Counted from the first letter of the stretch, positions 20,442-28,966 are shown. The stretch: 64,000 nt of DNA from Geobacteraceae bacterium (GCA_013336525.1 JAAXTM010000012.1:1-64000); one strand, 5' to 3'. Program-made: numbers and translations. The notes: generated from the letters alone by a model not told the origin.

Positions 20442-21185
20442 ATGAAACAGGTGTTCACCAGGCCGGAAAGCCTGAAAAATGTTGCAACCCACTTTTGTCC
20501 CGGCTGCCATCACGGTTCGGTCCACCGTCTGGTTGCCGAGGCGCTGGACGAGTTCGGAATACGGAGCCAGACGATCGGTGTCGCTTCTGTCGGTTGTTCG
20601 GTTTTTCTGTACGGATATTTTGACATTGACGTTATTGAAGCACCTCATGGTCGCGCTCCTGCCGTTGCTACCGGAGCCAAGCGTGCCCGTCCCGACCGGA
20701 TCGTTTTTACCTACCAGGGGGATGGTGACCTGGCGGCAATCGGCATGTCAGAAATTATCCATTCCGCAAATCGCGGCGAGGATATCACCGTTATCTTCGT
20801 CAACAACACAACATACGGTATGACCGGCGGCCAGATGGCGCCTACAACCCTGCCGGGGCAGAAAACATCTACATCTCCCTATGGCAGAGATGTCTCGAAA
20901 GACGGAGCACCATTCAAAATGGCGGAGTTGCTTTCCAATCTTGATGGTGTGGCTTTTTCAGCCCGCGTAGCTCTCAACAGCCCAAGGAATGTTCTCAATG
21001 CCAAGAAGATGATCAAAACCGCCTTCCGTTACCAGGTCGAGAAAAAGGGGTTTTCTTTTATTGAGGCGCTGGCCTCCTGTCCGACTAACTGGGGGATGAA
21101 TCCACTTGACGCCAACCAGCGGGTGAGCGATGAAATGATTCCCTACTTCCCGCTCGGTGTGTACAAGAATACTGCACAACTATGA
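20442..21185 (+). CDS. korB: 2-oxoacid:ferredoxin oxidoreductase, beta subunit
   Basis: The 247-residue thiamine-diphosphate subunit has the cysteine motif HFCPGCHHG near the start and the cofactor motif [13 protein letters not shown]. The metal-binding asparagine region [17 protein letters not shown] follows. It begins three bases after korA. The later CPTNWGM region is typical of the family. It acts with the alpha, gamma and delta subunits. Confidence 0.92.
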   Translation: MKQVFTRPESLKNVATHFCPGCHHGSVHRLVAEALDEFGIRSQTIGVASVGCSVFLYGYFDIDVIEAPHGRAPAVATGAKRARPDRIVFTYQGDGDLAAIGMSEIIHSANRGEDITVIFVNNTTYGMTGGQMAPTTLPGQKTSTSPYGRDVSKDGAPFKMAELLSNLDGVAFSARVALNSPRNVLNAKKMIKTAFRYQVEKKGFSFIEALASCPTNWGMNPLDANQRVSDEMIPYFPLGVYKNTAQL

Positions 21186-21273
21186 TTAGTAAGTCAGAAG
21201 TTTTTTTCTGCTTTTTCGCAGGGAATAACTTTGTTAACGCACTTATCCTGTTTATCAGGGCTTGGAGATAATC

Positions 21274-21816
21274 ATGCGCTACGATGTTTTTTTTGCCGGT
21301 TACGGCGGGCAGGGTGTACTGCTGGCTGGTAACCTGCTTTCATACGCTGCCATTCACGAAGGTAAAAACGTGTCATTTTTTCCTGCCTACGGTGTTGAAA
21401 AGCGTGGCGGTGCAGCCATGTGCACGGTCGTCTTCGCCGACGGTGATACCGGTTCCCCGGTGGTCGGAAATCCGTCAGTTTCGGTTCTGCTCAATCAGCT
21501 CTCTTTCGACAAGTATTCCGTAAAAGTTAAACAGGGTGGGGTCTGTATCGTTAACTCCAGTTTGGTGGAAACAGATGGAGTCGAGTTGCCTGGGGTTGAG
21601 GTAGTCTTGGTTCCAATGAACCAGATCGCCCTTGATATGGGGGATGTGCGCATGGTCAATATGGTGGCTTGCGGGGCGTATATGGAAAAGTCCGGGGCGT
21701 TGAAGAGCGCATCGCTGGAAGCGGCGCTGAAAAAGGCGCTACCGGAACGCAACCACAAGTTGATACCAGCGAACGTAAAAGCGATGGAAGCTGGCGCTCG
21801 TGCTGTACGGGGTTAA
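21274..21816 (+). CDS. korC: 2-oxoacid:ferredoxin oxidoreductase, gamma subunit
   Basis: ATG 21274 follows TTGGAGA; the track TTG at 21262 is too early. The 180-residue product begins with FAGYGGQGVLLAGNLL and KRGGAAMCTVV, signatures of the gamma subunit that helps bind CoA. It is separated from korB by 88 bases, which hold a short CCTG/CAGG hairpin, but is still in line with the operon. Confidence 0.9.
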   Translation: MRYDVFFAGYGGQGVLLAGNLLSYAAIHEGKNVSFFPAYGVEKRGGAAMCTVVFADGDTGSPVVGNPSVSVLLNQLSFDKYSVKVKQGGVCIVNSSLVETDGVELPGVEVVLVPMNQIALDMGDVRMVNMVACGAYMEKSGALKSASLEAALKKALPERNHKLIPANVKAMEAGARAVRG

Positions 21817-21867
21817 AAAGTGTTGACGTGCTCGGCCCGATTTGTTACAAAAGGTGCTCTTCAATTT

Positions 21868-21942
21868 AGGGGTATAGCCAAACGGTAAGGCAACGGCCTC
21901 TGACGCCGTCATCTCTTGGTTCGAATCCAGGTACCCCTGCCA
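21868..21942 (+). tRNA. tRNA-Gln (CTG anticodon)
   Basis: A 75-base cloverleaf folds with acceptor AGGGGTA/TACCCCT, D arm GCC/GGC, anticodon stem ACGGC/GCCGT, loop CTCTGAC with anticodon CTG, T arm CTTGG/CCAGG with TTCGAAT, and an encoded CCA. Its 3' half is the left end of the prophage attachment site. Integration leaves the tRNA whole, because the phage brings an identical copy of that segment. Confidence 0.95.
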
Positions 21943-21943
21943 A
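21898..21943 (+). repeat. attL core (46-bp direct repeat with attR)
   Basis: The 46 bases from the anticodon loop through the CCA end of tRNA-Gln are repeated exactly at 58278-58323. The repeat is bounded by mismatches on both sides, so the core is defined precisely. It is the left junction of the prophage. Use of the anticodon-loop-to-3'-end of a tRNA is typical for tyrosine integrases. Confidence 0.96.
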
Positions 21944-21948
21944 TATAC

Positions 21949-21985
21949 AAGCGGGTTCACAGAGTTTTCGTGACCCGCTTTTTAT
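21949..21985 (+). terminator. Phage-borne terminator behind tRNA-Gln
   Basis: AAGCGGGTTCAC pairs with GTGACCCGCTT with one bulge and is followed by a T-rich run. It lies just inside attL, so it belongs to the prophage. It replaces the host terminator that was moved to 58331 by integration. It may also end leftward lysis-gene transcription less well. Confidence 0.75.
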
Positions 21986-22010
21986 ATGATTATTCGGGAT
22001 TATTCGGGGG

Positions 22011-22238
22011 TTATTTAGGGACGCACCCTTCCGCCCTCTCCAGCAACTTCACCAGCGCGGCGTTGGTCAGCAGATACCCGTCAAAGTTTGCCGAGTCGCC
22101 TTTCAACATCTTCTGCACTTGGGAGGGGGGCAGCAGGATCGTGTCCGGTTTCACTGGCCAGCAGCCGGTCAACGCGTTCACTGACAGCAGGAGTATTGCC
22201 ATTGACAATATCCTGCCTGCCTTTTTGTAGGTTTTCAT
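22011..22238 (-). CDS. Outer-membrane spanin lipoprotein (Rz1-like)
   Basis: A 75-residue protein with a signal peptide and lipobox LTGC at about residues 23-26, as expected for an outer-membrane lipoprotein. It starts inside the Rz-like gene in another frame and overlaps it by about 158 bases. Such nested pairs are a hallmark of two-component spanins, which fuse inner and outer membranes in the last step of lysis. It is the last gene of the prophage operon, before attL. The sequence itself is not close to lambda Rz1; the call rests on architecture. Confidence 0.7.
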   Translation of the reverse strand: MKTYKKAGRILSMAILLLSVNALTGCWPVKPDTILLPPSQVQKMLKGDSANFDGYLLTNAALVKLLERAEGCVPK

Positions 22239-22314
22239 ACGTCCGGTCCCTCCTGAGATACCACTGCAGCAGGGCGACGATGATGACCACCACCCCTGCG
22301 GCGATGGATTCCAT
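22081..22314 (-). CDS. Inner-membrane spanin (Rz-like)
   Basis: The real start is ATG 22314 (MESIAAGVVVIIVALLQWYLRR); the longer frame in the track begins inside the holin gene. The 77-residue protein has one N-terminal membrane segment and then a charged, probably helical periplasmic part. Its start overlaps the holin stop by one base (TAATG type). Together with the overlapping lipoprotein it forms a likely spanin pair. Confidence 0.68.
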   Translation of the reverse strand: MESIAAGVVVIIVALLQWYLRRDRTYENLQKGRQDIVNGNTPAVSERVDRLLASETGHDPAAPLPSAEDVERRLGKL

Positions 22315-22517
22315 TACAGCACCTTGGTTGCGGTGTAGCCGATGCCGGTGGTTGTCTGGTCTTTTGAGAGGAAGCCGATGACGACCGGGACGAGGCCCAT
22401 CGCCCATGCTTTCCAGTCCCACGGATTGCCGCTTTGAATCATGGTTACGCTGTACGTTACGATCCCGCCCAATAGTCCTGCGAGTGATGTTTTCCAGTTG
22501 GCTGCAATTGTTTCCAT
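22314..22517 (-). CDS. Putative holin
   Basis: A 67-residue protein with two hydrophobic stretches (about residues 10-27 and 38-52) separated by a short polar loop, and a charged end. AAGGAGA precedes the ATG. Size, topology and place directly before the spanin genes suggest a holin, which opens the inner membrane for the endolysin. No strong family motif is recognised; another small membrane gene at 23313 is the alternative candidate. Confidence 0.6.
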   Translation of the reverse strand: METIAANWKTSLAGLLGGIVTYSVTMIQSGNPWDWKAWAMGLVPVVIGFLSKDQTTTGIGYTATKVL

Positions 22518-22534
22518 TTTATTCTCCTTTTAAT

Positions 22535-22705
22535 TTATTCTCCTGCTCCGTAATGATCCTCGTAACAGGTGATGCACACCCGCTCACGAATGATCATTCC
22601 GGCCTCTTTTCTTCTGATGCAGAGCGTCATGCTTTGCGGCGTAAATTCCTTGTTACAAACCTTGCAATGGCGGCCCGAGACGTTGTGTACTTGAGGGGCG
22701 CTCAT
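22535..22705 (-). CDS. Small zinc-ribbon-like phage protein (not in ORF track)
   Basis: A 56-residue frame read directly: cysteines occur as CKVC near residues 14-17, a single C29, and CITC near 44-47, which could bind zinc. Its ATG overlaps the TGA of the 30-residue gene upstream (ATGA), and it ends just before the holin ribosome site. The setting suggests expression with the lysis genes. Function is unknown; small Cys-rich proteins of the DksA/TraR kind are one possibility. Confidence 0.65.
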   Translation of the reverse strand: MSAPQVHNVSGRHCKVCNKEFTPQSMTLCIRRKEAGMIIRERVCITCYEDHYGAGE

Positions 22706-22794
22706 TTGGTACAGCCGCTGCAGACTGTGCAGCCCTCGCAGTCAAAGTCTATCGCCACATACATCCGTTCGCGTTCACAGTATTTTCCGGCCAT
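22702..22794 (-). CDS. 30-residue cysteine-rich peptide (not in ORF track)
   Basis: ATG 22794 lies eight bases after a full AGGAGG, and the stop overlaps the next start (ATGA). The peptide has five cysteines, four of them in CEGCTVCSGC. The strong ribosome site and the coupling support a real gene despite its size. It could bind a metal; no family is recognised. Confidence 0.6.
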   Translation of the reverse strand: MAGKYCERERMYVAIDFDCEGCTVCSGCTK

Positions 22795-22858
22795 TGTTGT
22801 GCCTCCTGATTGTAACCAGTACAGTATATTTTCGCGTTGCAGCCATGCTGACAGCTCT

Positions 22859-23302
22859 TCAGAATCCATTGGTGTATACTGTCTTTTTGCCCTGTTTGAC
22901 TGCTGACAATTTCTGCTTGCGCGGGGTGCCGTTGGTCAGGCCGAGATGGATCCAGCCAGCTTCACCAAACTCGTAGATTACCTGGTCATAGTCCGGGATA
23001 TTAGCCGCGCACCATTTACATACTGCCAGGTTGCTTTCGCCATCAACTTCAAAGTCAATGCCGAGCGCTGCTGAATGGGCAGATGTTGGTGATCCCCCTA
23101 CCGCTTTGTTGACTGCCGGTGAGCGATAGTTTGATGTGACGTGGATCGGCTTGTTGTAATGGGCGCGGATGGTTTCCAATACAGTGGCGCATATGAGCAT
23201 ATTCGGGACCAGCTCCGGCGGACAGGTGTTGCCGATGCCGAGCCGGATCGCGGTGCTGCTGCGCTCCATTTCTTCACGGGTGAAATGCTCTGTTAGTTTC
23301 AT
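22859..23302 (-). CDS. Endolysin, M15-type D-alanyl-D-alanine peptidase
   Basis: This 147-residue protein fits the M15 peptidase family used by many phages to cleave peptidoglycan cross-links. The zinc and catalytic residues appear in TSNYRSPAVNKAVGG, SAHSAALGIDFEV and GWIHLGL. No signal peptide is seen, so release through a holin is likely. It lies between two small membrane-protein genes. Confidence 0.87.
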   Translation of the reverse strand: MKLTEHFTREEMERSSTAIRLGIGNTCPPELVPNMLICATVLETIRAHYNKPIHVTSNYRSPAVNKAVGGSPTSAHSAALGIDFEVDGESNLAVCKWCAANIPDYDQVIYEFGEAGWIHLGLTNGTPRKQKLSAVKQGKKTVYTNGF

Positions 23303-23312
23303 TTAAACCCCC

Positions 23313-23588
23313 TTATTGCTTGTTAGCGCGATTCTCCAGCCCTTGCAGGCGGACATCCATCTGCTGGAGTTTGTCCTGTAGCGCATCGCTGGATTTATCC
23401 GAAGATATTGCCCGATAGTTGAGCGTGGCCAATTGTGATTTCATGTCACTCATCATGGCAAACTGAGCGCCGCCGGAGAGGATCATCAGCGAGATCAGTA
23501 TCCCGAGCATCCATAAAATAGTGCTGTTTTTGTTTTCCATTCCTGAATGGGCGGGGCATCGCTCTGCGATTGTGTTCTCTTCGGACAT
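23313..23588 (-). CDS. Small membrane protein, holin- or spanin-like
   Basis: A 91-residue protein with one hydrophobic segment (about residues 26-47, LWMLGILISLMILSGGAQFA) and a C-terminal half likely to be a coiled coil (LQDKLQQMDVRLQGLENR). Type II holins or antiholins and some spanins look like this. It lies 10 bases upstream of the endolysin. The exact role cannot be told from sequence. Confidence 0.55.
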   Translation of the reverse strand: MSEENTIAERCPAHSGMENKNSTILWMLGILISLMILSGGAQFAMMSDMKSQLATLNYRAISSDKSSDALQDKLQQMDVRLQGLENRANKQ

Positions 23589-23621
23589 GTTTCTCTCCTG
23601 GTGGCTGTGGTTTGGTTTACA

Positions 23622-23831
23622 TCAAAAATTAGTCATCAAATAGGCGAACTTGCCTCTGATTTCGTCCAGCGCTTCCTGCATAATCTGGTGTTCTTTCAGC
23701 ACCGACAGAGGGCTCAAACAGTTGCCCTTATCATTTAAAAACCTGCCGCTGCCATTCATCAACAGGGGCCGAGAGACTTGTGCGAGTGCCGTAAGTGCTA
23801 TGTTGTGGGTGTCTACAATGGTTGATTTCAT
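23622..23831 (-). CDS. Hypothetical phage protein
   Basis: A 69-residue frame with a GGAGG-like site upstream, in line with the operon. It contains no recognised motif, membrane segment or cysteine pattern. It lies between the Crp-like helix-turn-helix gene and the lysis region. Confidence 0.5.
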   Translation of the reverse strand: MKSTIVDTHNIALTALAQVSRPLLMNGSGRFLNDKGNCLSPLSVLKEHQIMQEALDEIRGKFAYLMTNF

Positions 23832-23844
23832 TATCTGCCTCCTT

Positions 23845-24054
23845 TTATATCGCTTCCCAATAATTCCTGCTGATGGTTTCCCGCGCCAGACCTAACAGAT
23901 CGCCCAGGTGCTGATGCGTACATTTCTTTAATTCCGGCCATTCACTCAGCAGATAACGGAGTGCTGGCACCGGCCCGTCGGTTTTCTGCAGTCTGATCGT
24001 ATCCAGCAGCAGCGTTGCCTGTTCAAAGGTTTTTGGCTGTATCTGCGGTCTCAC
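23845..24054 (-). CDS. Small helix-turn-helix protein
   Basis: The 69-residue protein starts at a GTG that overlaps the previous stop (GTGA). Residues about 48-65 (HLGDLLGLARETISRNYW) resemble the recognition helix-turn-helix of Crp/FNR regulators, without their sensor domain. Its position in the late region, before the lysis genes, could mean a regulator of late transcription. This is inference. Confidence 0.5.
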   Translation of the reverse strand: MRPQIQPKTFEQATLLLDTIRLQKTDGPVPALRYLLSEWPELKKCTHQHLGDLLGLARETISRNYWEAI

Positions 24055-24380
24055 TTGAGCGTACCGCTAAACTTACCCGGTACCTTCACCGACGGGGTGT
24101 TAATTTTGGCATAGTTACTGTGAGACGATTCCACCCCGTTGGCATCTACCGCCGTGACAAAATAAAAATATTTGTGGGCGGAAGATACCCCTTCAAAGAT
24201 CGCCGTGCGTTGTGTCCCCGGCACGGTGATAAATGAGTCAGTCGGTTGGTTGCGCCCGGGCCGGTAGCTGTACACGCGATATACCGCCACGCCACTCTGG
24301 TCGTCGTCCCATTGTAGCTGGACAGACGCTGCCATGGCGGTGGTAGCAAAGAGCAGCAATATAACCAGTCGCCTTACCAT
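24051..24380 (-). CDS. Exported fibronectin type III-like protein
   Basis: A 109-residue protein with a signal peptide (about residues 1-18) and one fibronectin type III-like domain (VQLQWDDDQSGVAVYRVY ... YFYFVTAVDANGVES). It overlaps the upstream and downstream genes slightly. Exported Fn3 proteins near phage fibre genes may act on the cell surface or be tail accessory parts. Confidence 0.6.
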   Translation of the reverse strand: MVRRLVILLLFATTAMAASVQLQWDDDQSGVAVYRVYSYRPGRNQPTDSFITVPGTQRTAIFEGVSSAHKYFYFVTAVDANGVESSHSNYAKINTPSVKVPGKFSGTLK

Positions 24381-24712
24381 GACAGTTTCTGCAAACCGTT
24401 CACATAGAGGCCATCGTCTTTAATAACGATCGTGATATCACCCGTCAGCGCGACATCCGGTTTGATGATGACCTTGTTGATACCGTTGGCCGCTGCTTCT
24501 GACAGTTCGATTGACTGTTCGGTAATCCCCTGTGATACCGTAATCGAATCAGCGGTAACGGATTGAAAGACAACTGCGCCGGCAAGGCTCGCTTTTTCAG
24601 CGAAGGCCTGGTTGAGTTTCGCGGCTGTCGGCACTTCTCTGGCAACAAAGGTCGTCGCCCCGTGGCAGACGGTTGCGACCAACAACATGGTTAAAACAAG
24701 TAATGTTTTCAT
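24374..24712 (-). CDS. Exported hypothetical phage protein
   Basis: ATG 24712 (MKTLLVLTMLLVATVCHG) is taken as the start, giving a clear signal peptide; the GTG at 24718 is the alternative. The 112-residue product has a repetitive SITVSQGITEQSIELS stretch and ends in a short beta-rich part. It follows the large fibre gene directly. Function unknown. Confidence 0.55.
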   Translation of the reverse strand: MKTLLVLTMLLVATVCHGATTFVAREVPTAAKLNQAFAEKASLAGAVVFQSVTADSITVSQGITEQSIELSEAAANGINKVIIKPDVALTGDITIVIKDDGLYVNGLQKLSW

Positions 24713-24714
24713 AA

Positions 24715-27009
24715 TCACCCCAATTCTGAGACATCCAGCATGAAATTTACATCGAGCATGTTGCCAACCGGTGAAAGCGTCCCAATCGCCACCGGCAGGA
24801 CAGAACCGGATACAACCACGGGAAGCACAGATCCGCTGACGACGGTGCTATGGACTGAGCCAAGTATATATTGATAATCCACCGAACCGCTGATCGCTTC
24901 GCTCCTGATAGAGCCGCTGATACTGACCCGCTTGACGCTGCCGGTGATACTGATGCTGTGCGGCGTATAACCAAAGCTGGCGGTGGTAAACGATTGCCCT
25001 GTTGCTGGTCCACTCAGCGCAATAGCGGTGAGCAGATCGGCAGAGGGTGCCGCCGTTCCAGATAATGATGCGGCCAGATTGTTATAGTTTGCTACTGCTG
25101 TCAGGTCGGCAAGGGTTGATGATTGTCCAATGTGCTGACCGGCGAGAGCAATTCCGGTGGCAAGTTGTGCAAAGGGACTGGCCTGACCGAGCAGGGCAGC
25201 GGCCATGTTGGTATATAAAACAGCACTCAGGGTGAGGCCGTTTACTGCAGAGGCACCAAGCGCCGCCCCGTCAAAGAACATATCCTGTGTGGTATAGGTG
25301 ATCTGGACAGAACCCGTACCACCAGGCTGTGCGGACGGAGTATCAAAAAATGTGACGGTGGGGCGGTTGACATAGGTATACATCTCTGCTGAGAGTACAG
25401 AGCAGAGCGGATTCAATGAACCAGCAAGGGTAATACCGGTGCTTAATAACGATGCTACCTGACTTGTGCCGGAGGTGCCTCCAGCCACAAATATATGGCC
25501 ATCCAGTGAGCTGGTGGTAGTGGAGGTGCCAATGGTCCCCGCAGCAAGCAGCAATCCGGTGGTGATCGTGCCATATGCAGAGCATGACGCTGGTGCTAAT
25601 CCACCCAGGGCGATCTTTGTTGTTACGGCAGAATTGATATAACCAGAACCGGCAGGGGCACCGGCAAACGAAATGCCAGAGGCGATTGCTGCCGATGTAC
25701 TTGACGCTGCCGGAGCATTACCATTGAACTTGATACCTGTTGTTGCTGTGCCGTAGGCAGCGGCGCTGCCGATGATATGGTCAGCGGTAAAGAAAAAGTC
25801 GTCGGTGCCAAAATAGATCTGATTGCCGACGGCATAAGGTGCGACCGTGAATTTCAGTGATGGGGGTATCAGTTCGGTCAGGTCGCTGGTTGCTGATGAT
25901 TGGGCGGTGCAATTACCGCCGAGGGAGATGGCTGTTGTTAGTGCTGAATTGGTGCCGGCACTGCCAGCGGGTGCACCTTCAAAGAGGAAGTCATCAGTGG
26001 CATAATGGACAACTAGACCGGCTGCCGTTATGCTCCCGTCGAATTTAAGGGTTTTTGTGGGGATGGCTCCGGAAACAAGCCCTGTGCCTGATAGACCGCC
26101 AGCCATAATGATGCCGCTAATAATATCGCACGGAGCGACGGTGGCAATACCAGTTATTTGGGAATCTAATTGTATTCTCGCTGTTATTGCGCCAGAGGCT
26201 ATACTTGAGCCGTTTACGGTTGCCGCAATACTAACGCGATATTGTAGTGCCAATGCCGCAACAGTTGGCCAGAGGGTAGGGTTTGTCTGTAGCCCTTGAT
26301 AGGTGCCGTCATACCAGCGCCACATCCAAAAAGCTATGCCGCCGGTAGCCCATCCAACAGTATAGCTCGAAGCGGCGTTTGCCGTTAATGTGCTGGCGGA
26401 TATGTTATTGAACACCTGCAGCGCATTAATGAGGTTGCCTCTGTCCCTTGCTGGTACAGACCCATACGATGCGGTGATCTCATTAGTAAATGTAGTTCCT
26501 GAATGATAATTATCTATCCCGAAAACATCATACATCCTTCTGACAGTCGGGATTGGATATGCGGTTGTCCCTGCTGGCCAAAACCCGGCACCATATCCGG
26601 GATAAACAACGACGACCGGATGAAACGGGTCCGCCGCTTTGATTGTATCGTAAACATTTTCACAACCGGGGACGGGGATATCGGCGGCTTTCGGTTCATC
26701 CTCTGTGTACCACCCATAGAGGGCAGGGTGATTTTTAAATGTATTTACCAGCGTCTGTAATTCGGTCAGTTTCGGGTCTGATCTTTGAGTCAGCGGTCCT
26801 AACCACAGCGCACAACGCAGACCGCCTGCCTGGCAGTTATCAAGCATACTCTGGCAGAATTGCGTAAGCAGCGTACCACGGGTAGCGTCAGACCAGACAG
26901 CAGAGGGGAGTAACGCATTAAGCACAACTTCGACATTTAACGATTGAATTGTCGCGCAATCAGCCGGTATGCTCTCCGCCGTCTGGAATGTATAGAGGAT
27001 GACCGCCAC
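24715..27009 (-). CDS. Tail fibre/spike with glycoside-hydrolase-like N-terminal domain
   Basis: A 764-residue protein. Residues about 1-255 look like a TIM-barrel glycosidase: NHPALYGWYTEDEPKA has a likely acid residue Glu103, followed by FGIDNYHSG and a tryptophan-rich strand GIAFWMWRWYDG. Residues about 270-660 hold many imperfect repeats with TGIALAG or TGIKFNG cores. The C-terminal 70 residues repeat SGSV units, suggesting a beta-solenoid shaft. It would be a receptor-binding protein able to cut a surface polysaccharide. The enzyme role is inferred. Confidence 0.6.
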   Translation of the reverse strand: MAVILYTFQTAESIPADCATIQSLNVEVVLNALLPSAVWSDATRGTLLTQFCQSMLDNCQAGGLRCALWLGPLTQRSDPKLTELQTLVNTFKNHPALYGWYTEDEPKAADIPVPGCENVYDTIKAADPFHPVVVVYPGYGAGFWPAGTTAYPIPTVRRMYDVFGIDNYHSGTTFTNEITASYGSVPARDRGNLINALQVFNNISASTLTANAASSYTVGWATGGIAFWMWRWYDGTYQGLQTNPTLWPTVAALALQYRVSIAATVNGSSIASGAITARIQLDSQITGIATVAPCDIISGIIMAGGLSGTGLVSGAIPTKTLKFDGSITAAGLVVHYATDDFLFEGAPAGSAGTNSALTTAISLGGNCTAQSSATSDLTELIPPSLKFTVAPYAVGNQIYFGTDDFFFTADHIIGSAAAYGTATTGIKFNGNAPAASSTSAAIASGISFAGAPAGSGYINSAVTTKIALGGLAPASCSAYGTITTGLLLAAGTIGTSTTTSSLDGHIFVAGGTSGTSQVASLLSTGITLAGSLNPLCSVLSAEMYTYVNRPTVTFFDTPSAQPGGTGSVQITYTTQDMFFDGAALGASAVNGLTLSAVLYTNMAAALLGQASPFAQLATGIALAGQHIGQSSTLADLTAVANYNNLAASLSGTAAPSADLLTAIALSGPATGQSFTTASFGYTPHSISITGSVKRVSISGSIRSEAISGSVDYQYILGSVHSTVVSGSVLPVVVSGSVLPVAIGTLSPVGNMLDVNFMLDVSELG

Positions 27010-27012
27010 GGA

Positions 27013-28965
27013 CTACGCTCTTTCCACTCGGACTATAACAAGGTTGCTCATGTTCCATGCGTCAGTATAAGGGTCCCCGACCATAAACCATAAGGGGTTC
27101 GTGGTGGCCTTTACCAAGCTCCATGAAATATTGCCAGTATCAGAATAAATAGTTGCTTCGTTCGACGCAAGACAGGTCTTTAATGACCAAGCACCGCCAG
27201 ATGTAGTGAAAATAGTACGATATACGGTGTTTGCGATAAGATACCCGTTATAATTGGCGGCAGTCGCAGTGGCGTATGCATCAGCCGTGTTTTTATAATT
27301 AACCGCTAAATGCTGGTTTGCCGCTGCTTCGTTATACATTGTTGACAAGACATATTTTAGATCAATTGTCGTGGACACTCCCGGCACAGGCGCGGTCGCT
27401 GATTCCTGTATCCGGCACATATTTGGTGTAATCGTTCCGCCGGTATGTTTCCAATCGACCTTGAAAACTTGGGTTTCAGTTCTACTGACGTTTTCCTTAA
27501 ACATAAACAATACCGCGTCGGAGTTGGCAGGGACAAGCAGCGGGATGCCAGCAGTACCCTCAGTCCCGCTTGCATTGCCCACTTTGTTCACCTGGAGCCG
27601 GGTTGTGTCGAGGCTTGAATTATTCAGAAGGTCAACAAAGAGCGACGATGAACCAGCGACCCCACTTACCTCACTACTCTCAACCGAACCAAAACTATTA
27701 ACCGCAACCAGAGAATAATAATACGTCGTGCCGTTAGTCCTGCCGGTGTGGGTGTATGGGAGTGTTACACCGGAAATGGTATTCGATCTGGTCCCGGCCA
27801 CCGTTCCCCACTTGATATCGTATGAGGTCGCGCCGACACCGCCTGATGTTTTTGCAACGACAACCGTTGTATCGCCACCGGTGGCGGTAATGACTGCTGT
27901 TGTTGGGACGCTGCCGGTTGTGGTACTGTAGGTGTCAGATACACCACCGATCGTCAGGACGGTATTAACCGCTGTGCTGGCACTTCCTGATGATGTGTTT
28001 CGGACGGTGACAGTATTGCCGTTGACCACCGTGCCAGCACTTGTCACCCATGACCCGCCGTTGATCTGGTACTCACCGCCGGTGATGGAAATTTCCGTTG
28101 CGGTGTTGATACCACTGACGGTGATGGTGTTGGATGTATAGAGCGTGCTGAATGCCGCGCTTGTCACATCGGTAAAGGTAAAGGCCGCCGGTGTTGTGTC
28201 GGGGATTGTGACGGTACAGACGCCACTTGCGACGACCGTTGAAACATTCCCCGCCAGGTCTTTGGCCCAGATATAGAAGGTATAGCCCCCCTCAGTCGGT
28301 GCCGTGCAGGTTGTTGGTGCCGTACCAGACCAGCCAGCATCACCAGCCAACGGTGGCGAGTTGGTTGTTTTTATCATATAGCCGCTAATACCGACGGCAT
28401 CAGAAGCGGTCAGGGTTGTAATAGCCACCGTCAACGAAGCGCTGGTTGCCGGTACTACAAACTCAGTAATAACCGGTGCCGTGATATCACCCGGTTCATA
28501 GAAACCAACAGCAACAGCGGTTGACCCGCCGACCAGTGATGCGTTACAGAGGATTTGTGTCAGCAGAGTTGGTGAAGCGGTCGCCGCCGCAGAAACCGCA
28601 CCAAGCAGGGCATGGACGACGGTGGCATTAACTGAGGCGAGGAAACTGACAGGGGTTGACCAGTCGCCAGACTGTGTGCCTCCTGCGGTCATGCTTTCGG
28701 TAACCCGCACGGTAGCATAGTAGGTAGTTTCAGCGACAAGGTTGGCAGAATCAAGCGCATATCCGGCGGCACTTGGGCTGACACCCCCCTGGACACTCTG
28801 CGTGAAGTTCGCCAGATCAGCAGAAGTTGTCAGGGTTACGCCGCGCCCTGCCGCTTGTGCAGTGGCGGGTGCTTCTCCGGCACTGGTTAACCAGACACAC
28901 TCGATCTGTGTAATCGCATCTGCCAGGGTAACACCGCTCACTACTCCATTTAACCGTGCTTTCAT
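27013..28965 (-). CDS. Large tail protein with fibronectin/Ig-like domains
   Basis: The start is ATG 28965 (MKARLNGVVSGVTLADAIT), two bases after the previous stop; the track start lies within that gene. The 650-residue protein has Ig-like segments (DITAPVITEFVVPATS..., PDTTPAAFTFTDVTSAAF) and one Fn3-like segment (GVGATSYDIKWGTVAG...YYYSLVAVNSFGSVES). The C-terminal 180 residues may be a jelly-roll carbohydrate-binding domain. It is probably a virion fibre. Confidence 0.6.
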   Translation of the reverse strand: MKARLNGVVSGVTLADAITQIECVWLTSAGEAPATAQAAGRGVTLTTSADLANFTQSVQGGVSPSAAGYALDSANLVAETTYYATVRVTESMTAGGTQSGDWSTPVSFLASVNATVVHALLGAVSAAATASPTLLTQILCNASLVGGSTAVAVGFYEPGDITAPVITEFVVPATSASLTVAITTLTASDAVGISGYMIKTTNSPPLAGDAGWSGTAPTTCTAPTEGGYTFYIWAKDLAGNVSTVVASGVCTVTIPDTTPAAFTFTDVTSAAFSTLYTSNTITVSGINTATEISITGGEYQINGGSWVTSAGTVVNGNTVTVRNTSSGSASTAVNTVLTIGGVSDTYSTTTGSVPTTAVITATGGDTTVVVAKTSGGVGATSYDIKWGTVAGTRSNTISGVTLPYTHTGRTNGTTYYYSLVAVNSFGSVESSEVSGVAGSSSLFVDLLNNSSLDTTRLQVNKVGNASGTEGTAGIPLLVPANSDAVLFMFKENVSRTETQVFKVDWKHTGGTITPNMCRIQESATAPVPGVSTTIDLKYVLSTMYNEAAANQHLAVNYKNTADAYATATAANYNGYLIANTVYRTIFTTSGGAWSLKTCLASNEATIYSDTGNISWSLVKATTNPLWFMVGDPYTDAWNMSNLVIVRVERA

Positions 28966-28966
28966 G

